Shown: positions 1-9,455, numbered from the stretch's first letter. The stretch is 64,000 nt of DNA from Rapidithrix thailandica (GCF_039710355.1 NZ_JBDKWZ010000003.1:372001-436000); one strand, 5' to 3'. Translations and numbers: made by a program. Notes: generated from the letters alone by a model not told the origin.

Positions 1-1525
1 AATATCCTTCCCCCCAAACACTTGCTCTCAGCCCACTTCCACTTATATTTTCAAACTCTTCCAGTTCAGGGCCATTTCCTACCTTTCCAAAATAATTAGT
101 AACAGCCTGGGCCAGTGGATGTTTGGATTGCCCTTCCATTTTTGACAAGATGGCAACCAGTTCGTTTTTATTTTCCACATTTGCCCAATATTCCTCCACT
201 ACTTTAGGCCTACCTTCGGTAATAGTGCCCGTCTTATCCAATACCAAGGTGTCTACCCGGTGGGCAATTTCAAGGCTCTCCGCATTTTTAATCAAAATTC
301 CGTTTTCCGCTCCTTTTCCAATTCCCACCATCAAGGCTGTAGGTGTAGCTAAACCCAGAGCACAAGGACAGGCGATGATCAGTACGGAAATTAATGTGAG
401 AAAAGCATAGGTAATGGGAGGCTCAGGCCCCAAAAAATACCAAGCGAAAAACGTTGCCATAGCAACTAAAATCACGACCGGCACAAATACTCCCGCTACT
501 TTATCCACAAGTTTTTGAATAGGGGGCTTAGAAGCTTGTGCTTCCTGGATCAGACGAATCATTTGTGCAAGAAACGTCTCATTGCCAACTTTTTCCGCTT
601 CAAATATAAGGCTTCCATCCTGATTAATGGTACCACTGGTTACAGCATCTCCTTCTACTTTCATTACAGGGAGCGGTTCACCGGTCAACATACTTTCATC
701 GATATAGGACTTCCCGGATAATACTTTACCGTCCACCGGAACTTTATCTCCGGGGCGCAATATGATTCTGTCTCCTTTTTGAACCTCTTCAATAGAGATA
801 TCCTGAGTTTCTCCATTTATCTCCAGTGTGACCATAGTAGGGCGCAATCCCATCAACTTTTTAATAGAAGCAGAAGTCTTTGTTTTGGCCCTTTCTTCCA
901 AAAATCTCCCTAACAGAATCAAAGAGACAATTACTGCTGCCGATTCGTAATAAACATGTGGTGGTATTCCTTGTTGCTCAAAAAACTGGGGATAAACCGT
1001 ATTGAACAAGCTAAACAGAAATGCGACTCCGGTACTCAACGCAACCAAGGTATCCATGTTGGTATTGAGATGTTTGGCTTTTTGCCAGGCGATGCGAAAA
1101 AATTCTCCTCCGGACCAAAACAGCACCGGTAAAGTCAGGAGCATTAACACCCAATTTTCGTAGGGGATGCTGCCTTGCATAAACATTGAAATCACAAACA
1201 CAGGAAGTGTCAATAAGACCGATGTGATCAATTTTTGTTTGAGCACTTTCAGACGTTCCTCTTCCTTCTGACGGGTATCCACCCGTTTATCCAAATCGAG
1301 GCTGTACCCGATTTGTTTGGAAATTTTTTGTAATGTTTTTTCCGATACTTCCTTAGGATCGTATTCGATATAGGCCGATTTGTTAGGATAATTAACGCTA
1401 GCTGTTATTACACCTTTTTGCCGTAATAGTTGCTTTTCCAAGCTGACGGCACAAGAAGCACAAGTCATACCTTCCACCGGATAGCTTTCTTTTTGCGTTG
1501 GTTTTTCTAATAATTTAGTTTCCAT
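1..1525 (-). CDS. copA: Copper-translocating P-type ATPase (partial, C-terminus off left edge)
   Basis: Heavy-metal P1B-type ATPase that would export Cu(I) across the inner membrane using ATP. About 508 N-terminal residues are in the window. In order they show an HMA metal-binding domain with GMTCASC near residue 25, several membrane segments from about residue 90, the actuator motif LTGEP, the transmembrane metal site CPCALG, the phosphorylation motif DKTGT and the SKHPLA motif typical of P1B pumps. The ATP-binding C-terminal part lies beyond position 1. The ATG at 1525 is the only good start and directly precedes the HMA domain. The gene is divergent from cinA. A -7-like element (TAACTTTG on the minus strand, 1608-1615) lies about 85 bases upstream. 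The CPC motif fits copper or silver; zinc or cadmium is less likely. Confidence 0.95.
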   Translation of the reverse strand, partial: METKLLEKPTQKESYPVEGMTCASCAVSLEKQLLRQKGVITASVNYPNKSAYIEYDPKEVSEKTLQKISKQIGYSLDLDKRVDTRQKEEERLKVLKQKLITSVLLTLPVFVISMFMQGSIPYENWVLMLLTLPVLFWSGGEFFRIAWQKAKHLNTNMDTLVALSTGVAFLFSLFNTVYPQFFEQQGIPPHVYYESAAVIVSLILLGRFLEERAKTKTSASIKKLMGLRPTMVTLEINGETQDISIEEVQKGDRIILRPGDKVPVDGKVLSGKSYIDESMLTGEPLPVMKVEGDAVTSGTINQDGSLIFEAEKVGNETFLAQMIRLIQEAQASKPPIQKLVDKVAGVFVPVVILVAMATFFAWYFLGPEPPITYAFLTLISVLIIACPCALGLATPTALMVGIGKGAENGILIKNAESLEIAHRVDTLVLDKTGTITEGRPKVVEEYWANVENKNELVAILSKMEGQSKHPLAQAVTNYFGKVGNGPELEEFENISGSGLRASVWGEGY

Positions 1526-1607
1526 GGTTCTTTCTATTTTTTATCCATTTCCCGGGTCTTGTATTTCCCAATGATATGGCGTGTTGAATTCTTTAACTTA
1601 TGTGTTA

Positions 1608-1615
1608 CAAAGTTA
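1608..1615 (-). promoter_or_regulatory. Candidate -7 promoter element for copA
   Basis: The minus strand reads TAACTTTG, matching the Bacteroidota -7 consensus TAnnTTTG. No clear TTG -33 element lies at the expected distance, so this is a weak call. No obvious CueR- or CopY-type operator was seen around it. Confidence 0.35.
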
Positions 1616-1752
1616 GCTTATAAGTAAAGGGGCCGTGTTACACCATTTTTGAATTGTTTTATATAATTTTCCAAAACAGGAGAAAAGGAGAGGGGAAAGG
1701 TTCAGTTTATCATATAGAAACATCAAATTCTCAGACTTAGCAAACCAGACAA

Positions 1753-3006
1753 ATGAATACTGTAAGTGCAGAAATCATTACCATCGGTGATGAAATCTTA
1801 TACGGACAAATTACCGATACCAATACGCAATGGATTAGTCAACAATTGGATGGAATCGGAATCAAAACCGTCCGAAAAACTTCCGTGGGAGATCAACGAG
1901 AAGCCATTCTCTCTGCTTTACAAGAAGCCAGCCAACGGGCACACATCGTGTTGGTCACCGGAGGCTTGGGCCCCACCAAAGACGATATTACCAAACAGGT
2001 ATTTGTAGAATATTTCAATTCCACATTGGTCTTTCACCAAGAAGTATTGGATCATGTACAAAGTTTGTTTGATAAAATCGGTCGCAAAATGAGCGATTTG
2101 AATAAAAATCAAGCCTACTTGCCCGAATGTGCCCAGGTCATCCCTAATCAACTGGGGACGGCACCAGGCATGTGGTTTGAAAAAGAGGATTGTATATACA
2201 TCTCTATGCCCGGTGTGCCACATGAAATGAAGGGTTTGATGAACAGCTGTATCATAGAAAAATTACAGCAAAAGTTTCAAACGCCTACAATTCTGCACCG
2301 GATGGTCAAAACCATCGGAATTCCAGAATCTACGTTATCGGAATTACTGGCTCCGTGGGAGGAGCAATTGCCCGAACATATTTCATTGGCTTATTTGCCA
2401 AGCCTGGGACAAGTGAAATTACGACTTTCGGGAGTAGGAGAGAAGGCGGAACTCCTCGCACAGGAATTAGACCGTGAAGTAACAACACTGACACAAATCG
2501 CAGAAAAATATATTTATGCCTATGACAATGAGGAGGTAGAACATATCATCGGACAGTTATTAAAAGACCAAAATGCCAGCCTTGCTACTGCGGAGAGTTG
2601 TACCGGAGGCTTCATTGCCAATAAGATTACCAATGTACCCGGCTGCTCGGTTTATTACAAAGGAGGCATCGTTTCCTATAGTAATGAGGTCAAAATGAGT
2701 CAACTGGGGATACCCGAAGAAATGCTGAAAGCTCATGGAGCCGTCAGTGAAGAAGTAGCCAAAACGATGGCGAAACAAGTCCGTATCAAATATGGAGCGG
2801 ACTTTGGTATTTCTACCACGGGAATTGCCGGCCCCGATGGAGGTACCCCTGAAAAACCAGTCGGAACCGTCTGGGTCGGTTATTCGGATGCTAATACAAC
2901 CGAAGCTAAATTACTGCATTTTCCTCATACCCGTCAGATGAATATCACCCTCACCTACAATGCCTTAATGAACTGGTTAAGGAAAAAATTGCTAAAAGAA
3001 GAATAA
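1753..3006 (+). CDS. cinA: CinA family protein (nicotinamide-nucleotide amidohydrolase / competence-damage protein)
   Basis: 417 residues, the usual size for two-domain CinA. The N-terminal MoCF-like domain shows ITIGDEILYGQITDTN and VTGGLGPTKDDIT. The C-terminal PncC deamidase domain shows AESCTGG (about residue 281, with the catalytic Ser) and STTGIAGPDGGTPEKPVG. The family hydrolyses NMN to NaMN in pyridine-nucleotide recycling, and many members have ADP-ribose pyrophosphatase activity in the N-terminal domain. The ATG at 1753 gives the canonical start just before the first strand. The gene stands alone: copA is divergent, and a strong hairpin terminator closes the convergent junction with the desaturase. 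Confidence 0.95.
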   Translation: MNTVSAEIITIGDEILYGQITDTNTQWISQQLDGIGIKTVRKTSVGDQREAILSALQEASQRAHIVLVTGGLGPTKDDITKQVFVEYFNSTLVFHQEVLDHVQSLFDKIGRKMSDLNKNQAYLPECAQVIPNQLGTAPGMWFEKEDCIYISMPGVPHEMKGLMNSCIIEKLQQKFQTPTILHRMVKTIGIPESTLSELLAPWEEQLPEHISLAYLPSLGQVKLRLSGVGEKAELLAQELDREVTTLTQIAEKYIYAYDNEEVEHIIGQLLKDQNASLATAESCTGGFIANKITNVPGCSVYYKGGIVSYSNEVKMSQLGIPEEMLKAHGAVSEEVAKTMAKQVRIKYGADFGISTTGIAGPDGGTPEKPVGTVWVGYSDANTTEAKLLHFPHTRQMNITLTYNALMNWLRKKLLKEE

Positions 3007-3012
3007 TCCGGG

Positions 3013-3070
3013 GTCAAAAGGTTGAGGGATTGAAGAGCTGAGGGATTGAGGGATTGAAGAATTGAGGGGG
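3013..3070. repeat. Degenerate GGGATTGA-type intergenic repeat, copy 1
   Basis: A purine-rich stretch built from variants of GAGGGATTGA and GAATTGAGG repeated about five times. It sits between the cinA stop and the terminator. A second tract of the same composition lies at 14869-14911, also beside a terminator. No start codon or long ORF runs through it. Confidence 0.6.
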
Positions 3071-3086
3071 AAATAACATTTACTTT

Positions 3087-3128
3087 AAAAAAACAGGCGT
3101 CAATGGAAATATTGACGCCTGTTTTTTT
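3087..3128. terminator. Bidirectional intrinsic terminator between cinA and desaturase
   Basis: Arms AAACAGGCGTCAAT and ATTGACGCCTGTTT are perfectly complementary (14 bp) around a 6-base loop. A run of A lies on the left and T on the right, so it can act on both convergent genes. Confidence 0.93.
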
Positions 3129-3145
3129 AAAACTATAAGCTATTT

Positions 3146-4234
3146 TTAAGCTGCTTGTGTTTTTCTCAAGCTCGTTGCTGTAATTCCTCTGGCCGGCATT
3201 TTCCGGGTGCGGCTCTTCATCAATGCTATGGCTTCTTCCCGGCTTGCAAACATTCCATTGATATTTACAAGATGATCTGCCAGGGTTTCATAATCTTTGT
3301 GCATCAGGTACCACCAGATACGCAAGAAATCCAACTTCTCAAAAACAAGGGCTTTGTTCTTGGCATAGTCGTCGGCATGGTCACGCAAATGCTGCGGATG
3401 CTCTGTCCAGTGCATATTTGGCTTTAGGTGGTGACTGATATGGTACCCATCGTTCCAGCACTTGTGATTGTATTTGGAATTGATACAAGTCGTACTGTTT
3501 TTATAGCAATTTCCGGGATCGTCAAAATCAACAAAAGCATGCTGTCCGAAATTTCCTAACATCATCACAATCCGCGACATCAAAAACGGGAGCATAAACA
3601 CCATAAAGGTGGCTGAAAAATCTACAAATACAGACATCAACACACAGAAGATGATAAAACTTGCTTCTCCCAGAATTACTTTATTTCTAAACTTAAACAG
3701 CTTCCGGATATCAAAGTATTTTATTAAATCCAGCAAGCCTCTGAAAAAGAATTTGCCAAAGTACATCATGTAGTCTTTAAAGTTGTCCCTTTGATACATC
3801 ATCGTACTGCTCTCATCCTCTTCCAGGTTGTTTTCCAAGTGGTGCATCCCAATATGGTGACTAAAATACGTTTCCGGGGTTTGTCCGAAAAACGGACAAA
3901 TAAACCAAGTCAAATATTGATTTAGAATCGTATGCTTGCTTTTGTACAAAGGACGGTGACTGGTACAATGGAACATCAACCCGAAAGGCCCTTTGAACAC
4001 CAAGTTATTCACAATGAAATATGCAGCTGATATTACCCACCAAATCCAACCGGTGACAAATGGCAAATACAACAAGATACCCAAGGGTACCATAATGAAT
4101 GTAATTTTCAAAGTCAGGTAGACAAACGGTAAATCACGTTTATCTCTAAGCATCGATAATACATAGTTGTCAAATGCACTGTACTTCTCAGGCCGCTTGT
4201 ATTCCGGGTCTGTTAAGGTCGGTAAAGGTATCAT
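3146..4234 (-). CDS. Membrane fatty acid desaturase family protein
   Basis: 362 residues with the histidine-box architecture of membrane di-iron desaturases and hydroxylases: HCTSHRP at about 89, HHIGMHH at 126-132 and NDGYHISHHLKPNMHW at 261-276. An extra GQHAF lies near 230. Hydrophobic segments at about 40-78 and 190-230 would anchor it in the inner membrane. It would introduce a double bond into (or hydroxylate) an acyl chain or a lipid-like substrate, with electrons from a ferredoxin or cytochrome b5-type donor that is not encoded nearby. The basic C-terminus may be cytosolic. The start ATG at 4234 is followed directly by a typical soluble N-terminus. The substrate cannot be told from sequence. 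Confidence 0.88.
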   Translation of the reverse strand: MIPLPTLTDPEYKRPEKYSAFDNYVLSMLRDKRDLPFVYLTLKITFIMVPLGILLYLPFVTGWIWWVISAAYFIVNNLVFKGPFGLMFHCTSHRPLYKSKHTILNQYLTWFICPFFGQTPETYFSHHIGMHHLENNLEEDESSTMMYQRDNFKDYMMYFGKFFFRGLLDLIKYFDIRKLFKFRNKVILGEASFIIFCVLMSVFVDFSATFMVFMLPFLMSRIVMMLGNFGQHAFVDFDDPGNCYKNSTTCINSKYNHKCWNDGYHISHHLKPNMHWTEHPQHLRDHADDYAKNKALVFEKLDFLRIWWYLMHKDYETLADHLVNINGMFASREEAIALMKSRTRKMPARGITATSLRKTQAA

Positions 4235-4342
4235 TGAATAAGTTTGGTTGTGAATAAAATTATTGTATTAGTGTTTTTCAAATCTTTTTACTGCTCTAAA
4301 TGATAAGGGGAAAATAGAGGCCATTAAAAAATAGCAAAAGCA

Positions 4343-4350
4343 CAAAAGTA
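4343..4350 (-). promoter_or_regulatory. Candidate -7 element for the desaturase gene
   Basis: The minus strand reads TACTTTTG, a perfect TAnnTTTG match, about 110 bases upstream of the start. No -33 TTG at ideal spacing was recognised. Confidence 0.35.
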
Positions 4351-4465
4351 ATCCTTCCAATTTTCCTAAGTATACTTATTTAAAAGTAAATAGGGGTAAG
4401 AATAACCCTTTTTACTGTAAATGCAAGGAAATTTGTAAGAAAATTTAAGAAAGGGGGCTAACCTG

Positions 4466-5086
4466 TTATTTTAAAAGTGCCACTTTTAAATCAAATGTAA
4501 TGGAGATGGGATCATGCACTTTGATCAATCCCAACATGGGCTTTGGAGGGGTAATGCCGTATTCGCTCATCAAAATTTGATGCGAACCTTCAATATGTAA
4601 GGTATCTTCGTTGAGTTGAATGACTTGTAAGTCAATGTTGCGAAGTTTACTCTGGCCTGCAATGCTGATCATGGCCTGTGTAGAAATTTTTGCCCGATTG
4701 CCTTCCAAAGCTTGAACAACTTCTGCTTGTTTTAAATGAAGTTGTATTTGGGGAAACTTCTCTGCCTGAAGTGTTTTTTGCAAGTCATTATTGATCACTC
4801 GCCCTCCACAATCCAAGTCAGTAACCTCAATAAAAAATTCAGCTCCTTTAAACGTAAAAAGTTTATTATTCTTTTTGGCAAATAATTGTAATTGATTGTA
4901 AGTAAAAATGTTAGCGGTAAGGCAGGTAAACTGGTTGATATTAGTGGTTCCTTTGAGGATTACCTTGCTCTGATCGGTGAGGACAAACTTGACCGGATTA
5001 TCAGTAGTAAAGGCAAAACAAATCCAAAGAATGCAGCTACTAACAGAAAGCAAAACAACCCGGAATATCAACTCTTTGCTTTTCAT
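4466..5086 (-). CDS. YceI-like lipid-binding domain protein, exported
   Basis: 206 residues from ATG 5086, the start that gives a clean hydrophobic export segment (about residues 6-24); the in-frame extension to 5167 lacks features. The rest resembles a divergent YceI lipocalin-like barrel. The C-terminal block MSEYGITPPKPMLGLIKV aligns with the equivalent block (MTQYGIEPPKAMLGTIKT) of the clear YceI protein two genes upstream, so the two are probably paralogues. YceI proteins bind long isoprenoid or amphipathic lipids in the periplasm. It ends a leftward set of three genes (YceI, porin-like, YceI-like) and is probably co-transcribed. The specific ligand is unknown. Confidence 0.75.
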   Translation of the reverse strand: MKSKELIFRVVLLSVSSCILWICFAFTTDNPVKFVLTDQSKVILKGTTNINQFTCLTANIFTYNQLQLFAKKNNKLFTFKGAEFFIEVTDLDCGGRVINNDLQKTLQAEKFPQIQLHLKQAEVVQALEGNRAKISTQAMISIAGQSKLRNIDLQVIQLNEDTLHIEGSHQILMSEYGITPPKPMLGLIKVHDPISITFDLKVALLK

Positions 5087-5167
5087 AGTTAACCAAAGGT
5101 AAAGTTTGCAAAATGGATTCAAGTAAGGTACAGGCCCTCTCAGCCAAGACCTGTACCAAGGTTGCAA

Positions 5168-6409
5168 TTAGAAATTAAAACTCATTTCTAACAGCGGACC
5201 ATTGAATTCCGCTCCGTAACGGGCATCCTCCACACCAAAGTTTTTATACTCTTGGTGTACATATTCACCTTTTAATAACAATCCTTTCGTGAGCATAAAA
5301 CCTAATCCCCCCTGAATCCTTACAACTTGCCTGTCAGAATCAATGCTTTGATATTCCTGTTCATTGGCAACATTATACCGGCCACTGATATACAATTTAT
5401 CCGTCAGATTATATTTGGCATCCACGGCTATTTGTGTCCAGGTTTCTTCCAACGTTTCATCAGAATCAGCACCATCCATATCCCCTTCATTGATCCATTC
5501 ATAGGTACCGAATACTTCCAGACGATCAAAAACCAAGGTGGAGTTCAGTTGGTAAGAAGTTATTTTTTGTCCATTGGTTACCAGCATTTGTCCGGCATCG
5601 GTTTCAGCATTTAGAATGCCTTTGTAACGGGCACCTGAGCGGTTGCCGGAAAATAAATAGTTTTTGGTACCTTGGCCGTAGGCTGCTGAATTACCGCTGT
5701 GATCTACATGGTATAAAGAACCTGCTAATCGCAAAAATGATTTTTCACCCAAATCCTGATTGTAGGCAATCTTTCCGTATGTTGCCAAGCCATGGTCTTC
5801 ATTCAAATCGCCTTTAGTGGTTCCGCCACTGATTCCCCCCATAAGTTCAAATTGCTTTAATGCGGCAGTAACTTCTACGGCAATTTCCGTTGTATTGCCA
5901 TCGATAATATAATTACCAATCAAGGGGTTGTTTTGTACGGAACCGTTATCCGATCTGCGCAAATGCCAATCACCGTAATTAATCTCCATTTGCCCCGCTT
6001 TCAAACTCACCACTTCCATGATTTTATCGATCAAAGGGCTGTTCAGTACGATAAGTTTGTCGATCTTGATATAGCCTTCCCGCATCCATACCTCAGTGTG
6101 GTGCTCTGAACTCAGATATACTTCAAAATAGGCACTGATTCCATCAGTAATGGTACCATTAATAAACACATTTCCCGCAGCATTTTGGAATCCGGAGGCA
6201 ATAGGAGTGATCTCTCCGGCACTTCCGGCTTCATTGCTATTTTCATGCGATAAAAATTGCATGGTTCCTACCGTTTGCGCCCCAAAAATAATTTTGGTAT
6301 CAGGATTGTTTTCAAAAGGCTTTTTAAGGAAATCGGGTTTATTGTCTTGTGACATCAGCATGCCGCTTACCAACATCAAAGCAGACAAAAGTGTGATGAA
6401 CTTTTTCAT
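5168..6409 (-). CDS. Outer-membrane porin-like beta-barrel protein
   Basis: 413 residues from ATG 6409, which begins a signal peptide (MKKFITLLSALMLVSGMLMS, cut near residue 21-22); the longer frame to 6439 adds nothing signal-like. The mature part alternates short amphipathic strands rich in Tyr, Phe and Gly and ends in the aromatic LLEMSFNF, the usual C-terminal recognition strand of outer-membrane barrels. It looks like the phosphate-selective-porin or general porin class of Bacteroidota, but I cannot name a subfamily. It lies between two YceI-like genes with gaps of 63 and 81 bases, so a shared transcript is likely. Confidence 0.75.
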   Translation of the reverse strand: MKKFITLLSALMLVSGMLMSQDNKPDFLKKPFENNPDTKIIFGAQTVGTMQFLSHENSNEAGSAGEITPIASGFQNAAGNVFINGTITDGISAYFEVYLSSEHHTEVWMREGYIKIDKLIVLNSPLIDKIMEVVSLKAGQMEINYGDWHLRRSDNGSVQNNPLIGNYIIDGNTTEIAVEVTAALKQFELMGGISGGTTKGDLNEDHGLATYGKIAYNQDLGEKSFLRLAGSLYHVDHSGNSAAYGQGTKNYLFSGNRSGARYKGILNAETDAGQMLVTNGQKITSYQLNSTLVFDRLEVFGTYEWINEGDMDGADSDETLEETWTQIAVDAKYNLTDKLYISGRYNVANEQEYQSIDSDRQVVRIQGGLGFMLTKGLLLKGEYVHQEYKNFGVEDARYGAEFNGPLLEMSFNF

Positions 6410-6472
6410 AGTTGTACTATTTAGTAGTGTATTAATCAATAGAATTGTATCTCAAGTGGAATAGGGGAAATC

Positions 6473-7072
6473 CTATTTCCCAGAGGTTCCGTTTGGAAGA
6501 GTTTTAAAAGTCAAGTCAAAATGAAATACTACATCTTTTCCGGTTTTGATCGTGCCTAACATGGCTTTGGGAGGCTCAATACCGTATTGAGTCATATCAA
6601 TTGTATATTCTCCCCGAAAGGCCACCTCTTCTTGCTTCAGGATGGCTTGCGCGGTCAGATGTATGGGCTTTGTCACACCGGCGATGGTCAAGTTCCCCTT
6701 GGCAGTGACAGCAGCTTTTCCTTCGCCAGTTTTGCGGATTTCCTTTACTTCTTTCAGGATAAATTGGATATGGGGATACTTTCCTGTTTTTAAGGCTTTA
6801 TAGATATTTTTATCCATCGCATCTTTACCGCTGTGCAGTGATTCGGAGGCAAATTTTAAAGACAACAAGTCAATAGAGTTTAAAGTCTGCTGGTTCAAAT
6901 CCAGTTTAGCCGTTCCGCTTACTTCATCTACTTTCGCTTCCCAATCGTGTAGGGTAGAGGTTCCTGTAACCACCACTTTGGTACTTTCAGAGAAAGTATA
7001 AGTACGCTGTGCATGGACCAGTTGTACACTCAACAAAGCAGCAAAAAAACCAATTATCTGTAATGCTTTCAT
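6473..7072 (-). CDS. YceI family periplasmic protein
   Basis: 199 residues from ATG 7072. Residues 1-21 form a signal peptide ending in HAQ. The mature part is a standard YceI domain: the opening RTYTFSESTKVVVTGTSTLHDWEAK, with the family's typical T-S-T-L-H-D-W, and the closing DMTQYGIEPPKAMLGTIKTG followed by two strands. YceI domains are lipocalin-like barrels that hold polyisoprenoid chains. First gene of the leftward three-gene set, with a good -7 element 29-36 bases upstream. A role in envelope stress or lipid/quinone handling is inference. Confidence 0.9.
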   Translation of the reverse strand: MKALQIIGFFAALLSVQLVHAQRTYTFSESTKVVVTGTSTLHDWEAKVDEVSGTAKLDLNQQTLNSIDLLSLKFASESLHSGKDAMDKNIYKALKTGKYPHIQFILKEVKEIRKTGEGKAAVTAKGNLTIAGVTKPIHLTAQAILKQEEVAFRGEYTIDMTQYGIEPPKAMLGTIKTGKDVVFHFDLTFKTLPNGTSGK

Positions 7073-7100
7073 ATTTCTGTTTGCGTGATGTTTGTGTGTA

Positions 7101-7108
7101 CAAATGTA
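7101..7108 (-). promoter_or_regulatory. -7 promoter element for the YceI-porin-YceI set
   Basis: The minus strand reads TACATTTG, a perfect TAnnTTTG match, with a short leader to the ATG at 7072. No convincing -33 TTG was found. Confidence 0.5.
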
Positions 7109-7470
7109 TTCCGGGCTACTGTTGTAAAGGATGATTTCCAACATACCGGAAGATGAATAATATCACCAGTCTACTATGATTGACATTAGAAACAATTCAA
7201 CAATTTGTGATTATTCACACCATGGAACAGGAGCAATCGCCAACAGAATCGTTGGACCTTAATATCACAAATATGGGGTAAGCGGATAGGAGGGAGGAAG
7301 AATTTTCATCCACCCAAAAATGTTTCTCCCGTTTGAAAAGGAAGTTTCTTGACTCAAACTCTCAGGGTAAACCTCAGGGATATTTGTAAATTATAATAGA
7401 GATGAGTAGATTTTCATATCAGTCTAACTATTTCGCTGCTTTATAAGTACTAATTGTATTGAACATAGCT
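7109..7470. other. Divergent intergenic region, yceI / sigma factor
   Basis: No coding potential on either strand. Apart from the yceI -7 element at its left end, there is only a weak GATATTTG near 7379 that could serve the sigma-factor gene. No clear dyad was found. Confidence 0.5.
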
Positions 7471-8043
7471 ATGCTTACTTTATCAGATGCTGAACTTTGG
7501 GAATCTTTTAAGTCGGGAAATAAAGAAGCATATGCCCATATGTATCAACAGCAAATCCGACCACTGTTGGCTTACGGCTTACGTATCTGCCCACTGCAGG
7601 ATATCGTGGAAGATTGCATTCACGATCTGTTTGTGGATTTGTGGAGAAGAAAGGCTCATTTAGGTACTTCGGATAATATCAAGTTTTATCTATTCAAAAG
7701 CCTGAAACGAAGGCTCCATACCGCCATGAAACACCCGGGATTTTCTTTGGAGTATTTTCACAAACATCCTGATAACAAAGTCTCTGCTTTCGAAGAAGAA
7801 TTAATTCAAAAGGAAATTGTTTCGGGGTTTGCGAAAAATTTACAAGCTGCTTTCCAACAACTTACCCCTAAGCAAAAGGAGGTTATTCATCTGAAGTTTT
7901 ACGATGGGCTTTCGTATGAAGAAATAGCCGAACTGCTCAATATTAATTATCAATCCGTGCGGAATACCATCTACCGGGCGATGACCGAATTGCGTAAACA
8001 ACTACTCCTAAGTTGTTTTTTTCTCCTCTATGTTTTCATGTAA
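7471..8043 (+). CDS. FecI-type ECF RNA polymerase sigma factor
   Basis: 190 residues from ATG 7471 (an upstream TTG at 7459 is less likely). Sigma region 2 covers about residues 20-90 (DIVEDCIHDLFVDLWRRK, with the helix that binds the RNA polymerase clamp and the -10 region). Region 4 covers about 125-175 (LTPKQKEVIHLKFYDGLSYEEIAELLNINYQSVRNTIYRAMTELR), a helix-turn-helix for -35 recognition. It directly precedes fecR, susC and susD, so it probably directs their transcription once the TonB-dependent receptor signals through FecR. The C-terminal tail is unusually hydrophobic (LLLSCFFLLYVFM), which could tether it to the membrane; that is inference. Confidence 0.92.
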   Translation: MLTLSDAELWESFKSGNKEAYAHMYQQQIRPLLAYGLRICPLQDIVEDCIHDLFVDLWRRKAHLGTSDNIKFYLFKSLKRRLHTAMKHPGFSLEYFHKHPDNKVSAFEEELIQKEIVSGFAKNLQAAFQQLTPKQKEVIHLKFYDGLSYEEIAELLNINYQSVRNTIYRAMTELRKQLLLSCFFLLYVFM

Positions 8044-8281
8044 ACAAACATATTTGTTTGTAATTTTTTTTCTTTAAAACAAGCTTGGTTACTCCCTTTT
8101 CAAGACTTTTGAGTCCTTATTCTCCTTTCCCGGATTTTTTTTAAAAAAGCTTGAGTACAAAATTTACTTTCCTCTATTTACTCTACAAATTCATATCAAT
8201 TTTAACCCCTGAAATACTTACTTCTAACATATTCAAATAATCCTAAACCGGAAAAGCCATTGTAGCTAATGACACAAGTCT

Positions 8282-9334
8282 ATGAAGATTGAAGATTATA
8301 CGACAAATGAATCTTTTCAGCGCTGGGTGAAGGGCGATCAGAAAAGTGCTATTTATTGGGAACAATACTTGGCAACGCATCCTCATGAAAAGGAAGCCGT
8401 TGAAAAGGCAAGGCAACTCTTAATGGCCTTGTCCCAAGAGGATTTGATACAAGTACCGGATCAAGAAAAAGTAGTTAACCAACTTTGGCAAAAAATCAAT
8501 ACAACCCTGGAAAAGGAGCCAAGCACCCAAGCGGACTATACTACTCAACCTACATACAAACATTTCCGCATCAGCCCGTGGCAACGATGGATTTCTTATG
8601 CCGCCATGCTATTATTAGGTCTTTTCTCCGTATGGTATTTCCGTTCCGAACCATCAATTGTCCACCCGCAAAAATCATTTAGTTATATCACTAAAAAAGC
8701 GAAAAAAGGGACCAAACTTACCATTCCGCTTAGCGATGGCAGCCTGGTAAAGCTCAATGCCGATACCGAAATCCGCTATCCGGAAGATTTTGCCACTCAC
8801 CGGCAAGTCTATTTAAAAGGTGAGGCCTATTTTGAAGTGCAAAAAGATTCTCTACATCCTTTCGAAGTGATCACCCGCGATTTGAATGTAAAAGTACTGG
8901 GTACTTCTTTTAATGTGAAGGCTTATCCGGAGGAAACAAGTCAACAAGTGGCATTGGTGGAAGGCAAAGTGAAAGTAGGAAGCAACCCCGAATCAAACCT
9001 AAAAAAAACATTTACAGAGTATTTGATTCCTACAGAGATGCTCACTTTTCAACAAGAAGAATCGGAAGTGGCCAAAGAAATCTTTGATCCTATGGAAGTA
9101 TTGAGCTGGCAGGATAATATCATCTATTTCAAAGATGCTTCTTTTAAAGAAGTCATCAAAGTATTGGAACGCTGGTATGGAGTGGATTTCATCATCCAAA
9201 ATCCCCAACGGAAATTCTACAATAAGTTTAACGGTACTTATCAGAACAAGTCATTGGCCCAGGTACTGGAGGGGGTAAGCTTTGCTTTGAAATTCGACTA
9301 TCAAGTCAAACACAAAAAAGTAATTATCCAATAA
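8282..9334 (+). CDS. FecR-type anti-sigma factor
   Basis: 350 residues. A cytosolic N-terminal part (about 1-100) would hold the sigma factor. One membrane span lies at about 104-120 (SYAAMLLLGLFSVWYF). The periplasmic FecR domain (about 140-235) shows LSDGSLVKLNADTEIRYPE and VLGTSFNVKAYPE. The C-terminal STN-like DUF4974 domain runs from about 275 to the end (FKEVIKVLERWYGVDFIIQN). This is the standard Bacteroidota layout, in which the periplasmic part contacts the STN domain of the partner SusC. The gap to the sigma gene is 238 bases. The hairpin downstream may reduce read-through into susC. Confidence 0.93.
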   Translation: MKIEDYTTNESFQRWVKGDQKSAIYWEQYLATHPHEKEAVEKARQLLMALSQEDLIQVPDQEKVVNQLWQKINTTLEKEPSTQADYTTQPTYKHFRISPWQRWISYAAMLLLGLFSVWYFRSEPSIVHPQKSFSYITKKAKKGTKLTIPLSDGSLVKLNADTEIRYPEDFATHRQVYLKGEAYFEVQKDSLHPFEVITRDLNVKVLGTSFNVKAYPEETSQQVALVEGKVKVGSNPESNLKKTFTEYLIPTEMLTFQQEESEVAKEIFDPMEVLSWQDNIIYFKDASFKEVIKVLERWYGVDFIIQNPQRKFYNKFNGTYQNKSLAQVLEGVSFALKFDYQVKHKKVIIQ

Positions 9335-9416
9335 CGAAGAGAATTCAATCAATTAAATAGATCACTCATCTTCTAATCGCTATGCTTATGAAATACAACT
9401 CCAGTTAATCAAAAAA

Positions 9417-9455
9417 GCCAGTTGTACCTACCATACAACCGGCCTGACTTTTTCT
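9417..9455 (+). terminator. Imperfect hairpin between fecR and susC (possible attenuator)
   Basis: GCCAGTTGTA and TACAACCGGC pair over 10 positions with one A-C mismatch around a 7-base loop. CTGACTTTTTC follows. The T tract starts four bases after the stem, so termination would be partial. This would let susC and susD be expressed partly apart from the regulators. Confidence 0.45.
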
